A stretch of 64,000 nucleotides of DNA from Acidimicrobiia bacterium (GTDB lineage Bacteria; Actinomycetota; Acidimicrobiia; Spongiisociales; ZC4RG35). The notes under the pieces are model-generated. The model had not been told where the DNA came from, did no database searches, and worked only from the letters and a program-made list of their open reading frames with translations. The stretch spans positions 367,832 to 431,831 of the forward strand of contig JANQRA010000002.1 of assembly GCA_028284765.1 (NCBI GenBank). Reading direction: 5' to 3'. Made by a program: the position numbers and the translations under genes. Shown here one piece after another: positions 1 to 10,484 of the stretch. Every line of letters starts with the position of its first letter. Positions within the stretch are counted from its first letter, which is position 1.

Positions 1-1
1 A

Positions 2-175
2 CCACTGGAGGAGCAGGAGTGGGTGGTTCGGTATCGGGCGCAGTTCGAGGTGTTCGAGGTTCACCCGTGCATGGTGCCGGGAACGTCCACTTCCTGCCCC
101 ACGACGACCACCACAACTATTCCCCCAACAACCACGACGGTCCCCCCGACGAGCTCGACTACCGACGGCGGCTAG
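2..175 (+). CDS. C-terminal end of an exported Thr-rich protein (5' truncated)
   Basis: An open frame enters from the left window edge without a start codon and stops with TAG at 173–175, giving 57 residues. It begins with a charged, folded-looking stretch (PLEEQEWVVRYRAQFEVFEV). It ends in a low-complexity tail of Thr, Pro and Ser after a Cys, the same composition as the linkers of the lipoproteins elsewhere in this window. The tail suggests that the protein is secreted or surface-anchored. The family cannot be told from this fragment. The gene is convergent with the minus-strand orphan gene that ends at 181. A longer ORF in another frame across this stretch looks like a shadow. Confidence 0.5.
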   Translation, partial: PLEEQEWVVRYRAQFEVFEVHPCMVPGTSTSCPTTTTTTIPPTTTTVPPTSSTTDGG

Positions 176-180
176 AGGGC

Positions 181-477
181 CTACTCCTCTTCGTCGTAGT
201 AACGCAAGAAGGTGTGAGTCACCTCGGTGACCGCACCCGCAGAGCCCTCATCCCATCCGCCCGGCCGACGGACGGTCACGGTGTTCTGGAGGACATGAAC
301 GTGGTCGATCCCCAGATCGAGCGCGAATAGACGATCGGCGAGATCTCCGGGAACACCCGAGGACTCGCCACCAGGCGTCATGGTATGACCGTCCTGTCCC
401 GTGAAGCTTCGATCGGTGTCGACGACCAGCACATCGCCAAGAGCGACGGTGTCTTTGATTTCTACGTTCTGACCCAT
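181..477 (-). CDS. 98-residue orphan protein downstream of pyk
   Basis: The start chosen is the ATG at 475–477, 16 nt after the pyruvate kinase stop. An in-frame upstream ATG at 531 would overlap pyk by 38 nt. The product has no signal peptide or membrane helix. It contains alternating hydrophobic strands (VALGDVLVVD, HVHVLQNTVTVRRP) and an acidic C-terminus (YYDEEE). I do not recognise the family. It is the last gene of the minus-strand run dapE–gatC–gatA–gatB–pyk and is probably co-transcribed with pyk. No Shine-Dalgarno sequence is evident, so the start is uncertain. It could be an unrelated small beta-rich protein or a spurious ORF, but its position directly after pyk and its normal composition favour a gene. 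Confidence 0.5.
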   Translation of the reverse strand: MGQNVEIKDTVALGDVLVVDTDRSFTGQDGHTMTPGGESSGVPGDLADRLFALDLGIDHVHVLQNTVTVRRPGGWDEGSAGAVTEVTHTFLRYYDEEE

Positions 478-493
478 ATCTGTGAGAGCGTAA

Positions 494-1918
494 CTAGCCG
501 CCAAGCCCACCGGAAAGCTCACCGATGACATGGACCTTGACCAAGTTGGTCGAAGCCTGGAAATTCGGGGGCACTCCGGCGACCATCACCACGGCTTCGC
601 CATGGGCGGCGACACCTTCTTTCGCCAGGATCCCACCGGCGGCCGCGATCTCATCGTCTGTGTATTCGCGCCGCTCGAACTCATGAGGTCTGATACCCCA
701 ATACAGCGCCATCTTCCGTTGTGAAACCGGGTTGGGAGTGAATGCGACCACACGCTGGTGAGGGCGGTACTTCGATAGCAGCCGCGCCGTAGACCCGGTC
801 TCGGTGAAGGCGACGATGGTCTTAGCCCCAACATTCTTGGCGATTTCGGTGGCGGCCTGCGCGACAGCAGAGGCCACATCGTTTTCACCGCCGACAAACG
901 GGACAGGCGTGTCCTCACGCAAGGTCCCTTCTTCCACCGTCTGACAGATCTTGGCCATCGTGGCCACCGTCTGCGCCGGATAGTCGCCGATCGCCGTTTC
1001 TCCCGAGAGCATGACGGCGTCGGTCCCGCCCATCACCGCGTTGGCGACGTCGGTCACTTCGGCGCGGGTTGGTCGCGGGTTGTAGGTCATCGACTCGAGC
1101 ATCTCCGTCGCGGTGACCGAGAGCCGGCCGGCGGCGTTGGCACGCTTGAGAACGTCAGCTTGCACCAAGGGAATCCGCTCAAGCGGAAGCTGAACCCCAA
1201 GGTCTCCCCGGGCAACCATGACTCCGGCAGCTGTGCCCAGAATCTGGTCGAGATTGTCCAACGCTTGCGCCAATTCGATCTTGGCGATGACCGGAGCATC
1301 GGCAATCGCCTCAACCGCTTCGACGTCAGCGGCCGACCTTACGAAGGAGGCAGCCACGTATTCAACGCCGAGTTCGCGACCCAGAGCCAGATCTGCGAGG
1401 TCTTTCTCGGTGACGTTGTCGACGCTGAGCCGGCTGTCGGGAAAGGCGACACCTTTGTTGTCGGTGAGAACCCCTCCGTTGACCACGCGAGCCAGGAGAC
1501 ACTCCCCTGTTGAATCGATGACCTCACAGGAGACGAGGCCATCGGCAAGGATCACCCGGTCTCCCGGGCTGACGTCGGACAGGAGTTTCGAGTAGCCGAT
1601 CGGAATTCTCTCGCTGTCACCCCGACCATCCTCGGGGAGCAGCTGAACTTCTGAGCCAGTGCCAAGGGTTATCCCACCGTTGGGAAACTCTCCAACCCGG
1701 AGCTTGGGGCCCTGAATGTCTTGCATGATCGCAACCGACTTGCCAGCGTCTTGCGAGGCTTGACGGATCCAGGCAAAAGCCTGGCGATGATCGTCATGGT
1801 CGCCATGAGAGAAGTTGAGCCTTGCGACATCCATACCGGCATCGATGAGGGACCTGATGCCATCCAGACTCGCCACCGAGGGGCCGATCGTGGCGATGAT
1901 CTTGGTCTGTCTATACAT
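494..1918 (-). CDS. pyk: pyruvate kinase
   Basis: Cytoplasmic glycolytic enzyme that converts phosphoenolpyruvate and ADP to pyruvate and ATP. The 474 residues match the usual bacterial length. The N-terminal TKIIATIGPS and RLNFSHG motifs, DIQGPK, the active-site region IAKIELAQALDNLDQI (catalytic Lys and metal-binding Glu), ARGDLGV and a TATEMLESM segment are all present, followed by a C-terminal allosteric-type domain from about residue 345. Two positions differ from the usual consensus: ATQMLES reads ATEMLES, and the residue after the KIE glutamate is Leu. The gene starts 39 bp after gatB on the same strand. A TAGAGT hexamer 9 nt before the ATG may give it its own promoter. The family assignment is secure. 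Confidence 0.95.
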   Translation of the reverse strand: MYRQTKIIATIGPSVASLDGIRSLIDAGMDVARLNFSHGDHDDHRQAFAWIRQASQDAGKSVAIMQDIQGPKLRVGEFPNGGITLGTGSEVQLLPEDGRGDSERIPIGYSKLLSDVSPGDRVILADGLVSCEVIDSTGECLLARVVNGGVLTDNKGVAFPDSRLSVDNVTEKDLADLALGRELGVEYVAASFVRSAADVEAVEAIADAPVIAKIELAQALDNLDQILGTAAGVMVARGDLGVQLPLERIPLVQADVLKRANAAGRLSVTATEMLESMTYNPRPTRAEVTDVANAVMGGTDAVMLSGETAIGDYPAQTVATMAKICQTVEEGTLREDTPVPFVGGENDVASAVAQAATEIAKNVGAKTIVAFTETGSTARLLSKYRPHQRVVAFTPNPVSQRKMALYWGIRPHEFERREYTDDEIAAAGGILAKEGVAAHGEAVVMVAGVPPNFQASTNLVKVHVIGELSGGLGG

Positions 1919-1927
1919 TGACGCCCA

Positions 1928-1933
1928 ACTCTA
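1928..1933 (-). promoter_or_regulatory. possible -10 element of pyk
   Basis: TAGAGT on the minus strand lies 9 nt before the pyk ATG, in the 39-bp gap after gatB. It fits the TANNNT pattern seen before many first genes in this window, but no -35 is clear. Confidence 0.3.
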
Positions 1934-1957
1934 AGACCCGACTCGGGGATCTTCGCG

Positions 1958-3406
1958 CTACGCCGAGAGTGCGGTACGCAACAGCTCGTTGACCATCTTG
2001 GGGTCGGCCTTCCCTTGGGTCGCACGCATGACCTGCCCGACGAGGAAACCGACAACCTTCTGCTCGCCAGATCGATAGCTCTCGACGGCCTCGGGATTGG
2101 AAGCCAACACGTCGGCGACCACCGATTCCAGAGCAGAAGTGTCGGAGATCTGCACCAGGTCCCGGCTCTCGGCCACTTCACGAGGGGACCCTTCTCCCTC
2201 GAGAACGCCTTCGAGAACCTCTTTCGCCGCCGAAGCTGAGACCACGCCCTCGTCAACGATGGCGATCAACTCGGCAAGGGTTGAACCATCGAGCTCCAGG
2301 CTGGAGGAGTCCTTCTCCTCCCTACGCAGCCACGCGGTGACCTCTCCCGTGAGCCACAACGCCGCGGGCTTGGGAGTTGCTCCAGCGGCTACGGACTCAT
2401 CGAAGATCTCCCTCAGCGCTACGTCGGCATCGGAAAGAACCCCTGCGAGATCGTCGTCGAGCCCCAAACCCACGTACCGTCGGCGACGTTCCGAAGGCAG
2501 CTCCGGGAGGGTGGAGCGCACCTGGTCGACCCAGTCGGCGCCCATGACCATCGGGACCAGGTCAGGCTCAGTGAAGTACCGGTAGTCCGACGAGCCTTCT
2601 TTGGTTCTCATGGAATGCGTCACGTCTGCTTCCTCATCCCAATGACGGGTCTCCTGAACGACCGTGCCGCCCGACTCCAATAAGTCGATCTGCCGCCTTA
2701 TCTCAAAGTCCACTGCCCGCTCCAAAGACCGAAAGGAGTTCATGTTCTTGACTTCCACCTTGGTTCCGAACTCCTCGGCGCCGGTCGGCCGGACCGACAC
2801 ATTGGCGTCGAACCGAATGGAGCCCTCTTCGAGTCTTGCGTCGGAGACTCCAAGCTCAGCAACGATTGACCGTAAGGACTGGGCATAGGCCCGTGACTCC
2901 GCAGCAGATCGGATGTCGGGCTTGGAGACGATCTCAACCAGTGGAACACCTGACCGGTTGAAGTCGAGGAGCGTTGTCTCGGCGGAGTGGATACGACCGC
3001 CTTCGCCGATGTGCGTCGACTTGCCGGTGTCCTCTTCCATATGAGCGCGCTCGATCCCGATCCGCCGGGTCTCACCGTCGACCACGACGTCGAGGTATCC
3101 GTCATGGCACACCGGAATGTCGAATTGGCTGATCTGGTAGTTCTTCGGCAGGTCGGCGTAGAAGTAATTCTTGCGATGAAAGACCGACCGGCTGGAAACC
3201 TCACAGTTGAAAGCCAGGCCAATAGCCATGATCGACTCGATCGCCCTGCGGTTGGCCACAGGCAATGCCCCAGGGAGGCCCAGGCACACTGGACAGACGT
3301 TGGTGTTTGGTGGCGAACCAAAGGAGACATCACACCCGCAGAACATCTTCGATTCGGTGGCTAGCTCGACGTGGACCTCGATCCCGATGACCGGCTCGTA
3401 GCTCAT
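1958..3406 (-). CDS. gatB: Asp-tRNA(Asn)/Glu-tRNA(Gln) amidotransferase subunit B
   Basis: GatB is the tRNA-binding kinase subunit of GatCAB, which converts misacylated Glu-tRNA(Gln) or Asp-tRNA(Asn) to the amidated form using ammonia from GatA. The 482 residues start with YEPVIGIEVHVEL, followed by a zinc site (CGC then CPVCLG) and the conserved RKNYFYADLPKNYQISQFD block. The C-terminal YqeY-like helical domain ends KMVNELLRTAL. The ATG overlaps the gatA stop by 4 nt (ATGA), so translation is coupled. Having the complex implies the indirect route to Gln-tRNA and/or Asn-tRNA, the norm in actinobacteria. Confidence 0.96.
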   Translation of the reverse strand: MSYEPVIGIEVHVELATESKMFCGCDVSFGSPPNTNVCPVCLGLPGALPVANRRAIESIMAIGLAFNCEVSSRSVFHRKNYFYADLPKNYQISQFDIPVCHDGYLDVVVDGETRRIGIERAHMEEDTGKSTHIGEGGRIHSAETTLLDFNRSGVPLVEIVSKPDIRSAAESRAYAQSLRSIVAELGVSDARLEEGSIRFDANVSVRPTGAEEFGTKVEVKNMNSFRSLERAVDFEIRRQIDLLESGGTVVQETRHWDEEADVTHSMRTKEGSSDYRYFTEPDLVPMVMGADWVDQVRSTLPELPSERRRRYVGLGLDDDLAGVLSDADVALREIFDESVAAGATPKPAALWLTGEVTAWLRREEKDSSSLELDGSTLAELIAIVDEGVVSASAAKEVLEGVLEGEGSPREVAESRDLVQISDTSALESVVADVLASNPEAVESYRSGEQKVVGFLVGQVMRATQGKADPKMVNELLRTALSA

Positions 3407-4878
3407 CCGACCACCTCAGCGATTTGTGCCCGTGCCTCGAATGAAGCAATTCGCTCAACTTCGGCGGCCACCCTGAACATCGTCGACTCACCCAAAGCAG
3501 GGGCCATCACCTGGAATCCGATCGGCAGCTGACGTTCGTCCAGACCGATCGGGACCGATACCGCCGGGTGGCCCGCAAGGTTGGAGGGGATGGTGCAGAT
3601 GTCAGAGAGATACATCGCCATTGGGTCATCCACGCGGTCGCCAGCCTTGAACGCAACGGTCGGAGAGGTGGGAGAAACAAGGGCGTCAACCAGTGAATAC
3701 GCCCGAGCAAAGTCTTCTTGGATCCCGGCACGGACTTTTTGTGCCTGGCCATAGAAGGCGTCGTAGTAGCCAGCAGAGAGAGCGTACGTGCCGAGAAGGA
3801 TCCGCCTAATCACCTCGGGGCCGAAACCCTGGGCCCTGGTTGCGGCCATCAACTCCTCAGTGGTGGCACCTTCGGCTCGAAGCCCGTACCGAATCCCGTC
3901 AAACCGGGCCAAGTTGGCCGAGCATTCCGCCGGAGCTATCAAGTAGTAGGCAGAGAGGGCGATTTCGAAGGTCGGAAGCGACAACTCGACAATCTCGGCC
4001 CCTGCCCCTTCCAGACGCTCGACCATCTCCGAGACTGCTGACTCGACGGCTGGCTCGTAACCCTCTCCGGTGAGCTCGGAGACGACACCGATCTTCATGC
4101 CGTCGACCCCACGATCCAGGTCCGTTGAGGGGTCCGGATACTCACCCGAATAGGAAGTCGCATCGAGAGGGTCGTGACCCCAAACCGTCTCGAGCATCAA
4201 AGCCGCGTCCTCGACCGTTTGAGTGAGGGGCCCGATCTGATCCAAGGAAGATGCAAAGGCAATCAGCCCGTAGCGGCTGACCGTCCCATAAGTTGGCTTC
4301 AGGCCGACGATTCCCGTGAGCGCTGCAGGCTGGCGAATCGACCCGCCAGTGTCGGACCCGAGGGCACCGAGGCCCGAACCGGCGGCAACGGCGGCGGCCG
4401 ATCCTCCCGACGACCCTCCCGGCACTCTCGTGATGTCCCATGGGTTGAACGACATGCCATACCCCGAGTTCTCGGTGGAGGAACCCATCGCGAACTCATC
4501 GAGGTTGGTCTTGCCGACGATCACGGCACCGGCGTCTCGAAGCTTGGTGACGACCGTTGCGTCGTATGGCGGCACATAGCCGGCCAGGATCTGCGACGAG
4601 GCGGTTGTCTCCAACCCCCGTGTAGTCATGTTGTCCTTGAGGGCCACCGGGATGCCGTGGAGAGGGCCCCGGTCCTTGCCCTTGGCCAGATCGTCATCTG
4701 CGGAGGCTGCGGCCTCGCGCGCTCCCTCAGAGTCGAGTGTAAGGAACGCGTGCAGCTGAGCTTCGGTCAGATGTGCCCTTTTGATGACGGCCTCGACCAA
4801 ATCAGACGACGCGACTTCACCGGATCGGAGTTTCTCACCAGCCTCGGCAATGCTGAGATCGTGAAGGGGTTTGTTCAC
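3403..4878 (-). CDS. gatA: Asp-tRNA(Asn)/Glu-tRNA(Gln) amidotransferase subunit A
   Basis: GatA is the glutaminase subunit and an amidase-signature enzyme. The Ser–cis-Ser–Lys machinery is visible: the Lys in PVALKDNM (near residue 80), GGSSGGSAAAVAAG, and GSDTGGSIRQPA. The GTG at 4876–4878 is preferred over an ATG at 4956, because the upstream extension only translates an intercistronic repeat and has no homology to GatA. A GGAG lies 8 nt before this GTG. The GTG overlaps the stop of a 35-codon bridging mini-ORF (GTGA). The stop overlaps gatB. The product is 491 residues, typical for GatA. Confidence 0.95.
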   Translation of the reverse strand: MNKPLHDLSIAEAGEKLRSGEVASSDLVEAVIKRAHLTEAQLHAFLTLDSEGAREAAASADDDLAKGKDRGPLHGIPVALKDNMTTRGLETTASSQILAGYVPPYDATVVTKLRDAGAVIVGKTNLDEFAMGSSTENSGYGMSFNPWDITRVPGGSSGGSAAAVAAGSGLGALGSDTGGSIRQPAALTGIVGLKPTYGTVSRYGLIAFASSLDQIGPLTQTVEDAALMLETVWGHDPLDATSYSGEYPDPSTDLDRGVDGMKIGVVSELTGEGYEPAVESAVSEMVERLEGAGAEIVELSLPTFEIALSAYYLIAPAECSANLARFDGIRYGLRAEGATTEELMAATRAQGFGPEVIRRILLGTYALSAGYYDAFYGQAQKVRAGIQEDFARAYSLVDALVSPTSPTVAFKAGDRVDDPMAMYLSDICTIPSNLAGHPAVSVPIGLDERQLPIGFQVMAPALGESTMFRVAAEVERIASFEARAQIAEVVG

Positions 4879-4982
4879 TCTCCTGACTCCAGAGCGGTCA
4901 TGACATGAGGGGGGACGACCCCCCTCAAACCCCCCGCTCGCCTGAACGACTCGCACCGGCAGCTAGTCGTGTCGACCTTCAT
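4875..4982 (-). CDS. 35-residue bridging mini-ORF between gatC and gatA
   Basis: This ORF was read directly from the sequence. Its ATG (4980–4982) overlaps the gatC stop as ATGA, and its TGA (4875–4877) overlaps the gatA GTG as GTGA, so it fills the gatC–gatA gap exactly. The middle encodes GGLRGVVPP from the 29-bp G/C-tract repeat. The last residues, ALESGE, repeat the last residues of GatC, because the DNA around the gatC stop is duplicated here. Its likely role is to keep ribosomes moving from gatC to gatA. A second mini-ORF with the same GGLRGVVPP in the same frame sits between the two aldehyde dehydrogenase genes. Whether the peptide is stable or functional is unknown. Confidence 0.5.
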   Translation of the reverse strand: MKVDTTSCRCESFRRAGGLRGVVPPHVMTALESGE

Positions 4983-5001
4983 TCTCCTGACTCCAGAGCG
5001 G
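4876..5001. repeat. direct repeat flanking the gatC–gatA insertion
   Basis: A 22-bp segment at 4876–4897 recurs at 4980–5001 with one mismatch. The shared 19-bp core runs 4879–4897 and 4983–5001. One copy is the 3' end of gatC, and the other carries the gatA ribosome binding site. The 104-bp offset encloses the G/C-tract repeat, so the layout looks like an insertion flanked by a target duplication. Confidence 0.7.
4908..4936. repeat. 29-bp G/C-tract repeat, copy 1
   Basis: On the plus strand this reads A–G6–ACGA–C6–TCAAA–C6–G. It is identical over 29 bp to 37583–37611. The G6 tract can pair with either of two C6 tracts, giving alternative hairpins. The copy lies between gatC and gatA and is translated as GGLRGVVPP within the bridging mini-ORF. 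No other full copy was seen in the window. Confidence 0.85.
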
Positions 5002-5272
5002 GGGGTACTACGAAGTAGCCGTCTCTGGCCTCGGGTGCCTGCGACAGCACTTCATCACGATCGAGTGACGGCCGCTTTTTGTCTTCCCGGTAGACATTCT
5101 CCAGACCCAGCGGGTGTGCCGACTCGACCTGAGGCTCGCCTTCCAGCGATTGGACTTTCGCCGCGTGGTCGAGGATTACTCCGAGCTGCTCGCGGTATGT
5201 CTCGAGGTCCTGATCGTCCAGCTTGAGTCGTGCGAGACGAGCGACGTGGGCAATATCGATTTCAACAGGCAT
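4979..5272 (-). CDS. gatC: Asp-tRNA(Asn)/Glu-tRNA(Gln) amidotransferase subunit C
   Basis: GatC is the small subunit that wraps around GatA and stabilises GatCAB. The 97-residue product has the expected N-terminal helix VEIDIAHVARLARLKL, a central helix (YREQLGVILDHAAKV) and the C-terminal motif SLDRDEVLSQAPEARDGYFVVPP. The ATG at 5270–5272 is chosen because GatC proteins begin just before this helix. An in-frame TTG at 5299 with an upstream GAAGGGG is the alternative and would add nine residues. The gene lies 56 bp downstream of dapE on the same strand. Its terminal codons (ALESGE) are duplicated 104 bp downstream, at the end of the bridging mini-ORF. Confidence 0.93.
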   Translation of the reverse strand: MPVEIDIAHVARLARLKLDDQDLETYREQLGVILDHAAKVQSLEGEPQVESAHPLGLENVYREDKKRPSLDRDEVLSQAPEARDGYFVVPPALESGE

Positions 5273-5328
5273 GGAAGCGGGCAGTGTATTGGCTGACAAG
5301 CCGTAGACCCCTTCGAATTCCGGCGTAA

Positions 5329-6351
5329 TCAGAGGAGGGTTCGTGCCAGTGAGTCGTATGCCCAGTCGAGGTCAGTGAGATCCACGGACTCACCCGGTTT
5401 GTGGGCAAGTGACGTCTCGCCCGGCCCGAAGTTGATGGCCGGTACGCCACGCGCAGCCAGCTGCGCCACATCGGTCCAACCCTGTTTCGACTTCACGACT
5501 CCACCAGAGTTCCGAATCAGCGACTCGAAGATCGAGTGGTCAACAGATGGCAAAGCCGCCGGAGCCGCATCAGCGACATCGAACTCGTCGGCGTCCAAAC
5601 ACACCGCTTCCAGGTGAGCGACGGCTTCTGGGATCGACCGGTCGGGCGAGAAGCGATAGTTGACGTTCATTGAGAAGGCTGACGGAATGACGTTGTTAGC
5701 AACACCACCGTTGGCCCTGGTCACGGAGATGACCTCTTTGAATTCGAGACCCTCGACGACTCGAGGTTCAGGCGCTCTGCCGTGCATCGCATTCAAGAAC
5801 CCACCCGCCTTGGAAATTGCGTTCTCTCCCAACCACGGCCGCGCTGAATGTGCCGCTTCACCAACGAAAGACACCGTCGCATTGACGGACCCCTGGCAAC
5901 CTGCGTGAACCTCGCGGTTGGTTGGTTCCATCACAACACCTGCGTCAGACGCGAGAAGGCCAGGGATCTCGTCCAACATCGGCCCGAGATCGTTGCCTGA
6001 CATCGGCCCTTCTTCCCCCGCGTAGAAGACCCCAACGAGTCGATCGGTTCCATGGTCTTCAAGAAGATGAACCATCACAGCCAGCCCGCCCTTCATATCG
6101 GTGGCGCCAAGACCGTGAAGACGTCCCCCTTCGACGCGGGCACCAACATGACCCTGGAGTGGAACGGTGTCGGTATGACCCACGAGTAAGACCTTCCCGG
6201 GCCCCGGTTCACCAACGATTAGCGACTTCGAGATCCGGGTCAGCGGTGCTCCTGCCAGCCGATCTGCGATGGCCTCCCGGATAGCGGTTTCGTTGCCGGT
6301 CTCGGAGGGGATATCGACGAGCCAGGCGAGGGTTTCGGTCATCGTTGGCAC
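5329..6351 (-). CDS. dapE: succinyl-diaminopimelate desuccinylase
   Basis: M20-family metallopeptidase of lysine and diaminopimelate synthesis. It hydrolyses N-succinyl-LL-DAP to LL-DAP and succinate. The metal and catalytic motifs are present: VGHTDTVP, ATDMKGG, the catalytic pair in YAGEEGP, and the distal His in GPGETSLAHKPGE. The gene is divergent from dapD, which makes the succinylated precursor two steps earlier, so the two pathway genes share one short control region. The start is a GTG at 6351, 7 nt after a TACCTT hexamer (leaderless pattern), or the ATG at 6342. The difference is three residues. The length of about 340 residues is normal for the actinobacterial form. Confidence 0.92.
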   Translation of the reverse strand: MPTMTETLAWLVDIPSETGNETAIREAIADRLAGAPLTRISKSLIVGEPGPGKVLLVGHTDTVPLQGHVGARVEGGRLHGLGATDMKGGLAVMVHLLEDHGTDRLVGVFYAGEEGPMSGNDLGPMLDEIPGLLASDAGVVMEPTNREVHAGCQGSVNATVSFVGEAAHSARPWLGENAISKAGGFLNAMHGRAPEPRVVEGLEFKEVISVTRANGGVANNVIPSAFSMNVNYRFSPDRSIPEAVAHLEAVCLDADEFDVADAAPAALPSVDHSIFESLIRNSGGVVKSKQGWTDVAQLAARGVPAINFGPGETSLAHKPGESVDLTDLDWAYDSLARTLL

Positions 6352-6358
6352 TTTCAGC

Positions 6359-6382
6359 AAGGTAACAGGCCACCACTACGCT
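6359..6382. promoter_or_regulatory. divergent dapE/dapD promoter region
   Basis: On the plus strand TACGCT (6377–6382) lies 8 nt before the dapD GTG. On the minus strand TACCTT (6359–6364) lies 7 nt before the dapE GTG. Both fit a -10 element of a leaderless transcript. The two start codons are about 40 bp apart, so the promoters must overlap and may be controlled together. Confidence 0.45.
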
Positions 6383-6390
6383 CAATCGAC

Positions 6391-7295
6391 GTGACGATCA
6401 CGAAAGCTGCTGCCGTGGGAATTGCCACCAGGCACAACGGGAAGATCCTGGACGTCTGGTACCCCGACCCTGCGGACACCACAACAGACCTTTCCGATCT
6501 GGAGAGTGAAGACCCGCTTCGCGGTGTCACCAAGGAGGTCGTGAAGACCGAGATCGAAGATCTCGCCGCTGCACCGACCAACGCAGCCGACGCATACCTT
6601 CGGCTTCACCTCCTGTCGCACCGATTCGTCCGCCCCCATGACATCAATGTCGACGGGATGTTCTCGACACTCAACAATGTGGTTTGGACAAATCACGGGC
6701 CATGCGCTGTCGATGGCTTCGAGGAAACGAGATCTCGACTGGCGGCTGCTGGCAAGGTCGTCTCTGTCTCTTCGGTCGACAAGTTCCCCCGCATGACCGA
6801 CTACGTCGTGCCAAGCGGTATTCGAATTGCTGACGCCGACCGGGTGCGTCTCGGCGCCTATCTCGGTGAGGGGACGACGGTGATGCACGAGGGCTTCGTC
6901 AACTTCAATGCCGGCACTCTTGGAACGTCGATGGTTGAGGGTCGCATCTCGAGTGGCGTGGTGGTCGGGCACGGTTCGGACGTTGGAGGAGGCGCCTCCA
7001 TCATGGGGACATTGTCGGGAGGCGGGACAGCGATCATCTCCGTGGGAGAACGCTGCCTACTTGGCGCCAACTCCGGGATCGGAATCTCTCTTGGCGACGA
7101 CTGCGTCGTCGAAGCTGGCTTGTACGTGACTTCCGGAACGGTCGTGACACTCCCCGACGGGTCGACAGTCAAAGGTCTCGAGCTGTCAGGCATCGACAAC
7201 GCACTCTTCCGGCGTAACTCGGTCTCCGGAGCTGTTGAACTGCTTCAGCGGACAGGCTCTTGGGGAGGCCTCAACCAGGCCTTGCACCACAACTG

Positions 7296-7296
<1 letters not shown>
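6391..7296 (+). CDS. dapD: tetrahydrodipicolinate N-succinyltransferase, actinobacterial type
   Basis: Transfers succinyl from succinyl-CoA to tetrahydrodipicolinate in the DAP/lysine pathway. The 301-residue product has an N-terminal domain followed by a left-handed beta-helix of hexapeptide repeats (for example GAYLGEGTTVMHEGFVNFNAGTL, given here in part, and the GGGASIMGTL region) around residues 145–250. The long form with YVVPSGIRIADADRVRLGAY is characteristic of the actinobacterial DapD family. It starts with GTG at 6391 directly behind a TACGCT hexamer. The stop overlaps the next gene by one nucleotide (TGATG). Confidence 0.93.

Positions 7297-10480
<3,184 letters not shown>

Positions 10481-10484
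<4 letters not shown>

Noticed and set aside
4879-4956. Using the ATG at 4956 as the gatA start
   Set aside because: The extra 26 residues translate the intercistronic repeat in a frame unrelated to GatA, and the GTG at 4878 has a good ribosome binding site.
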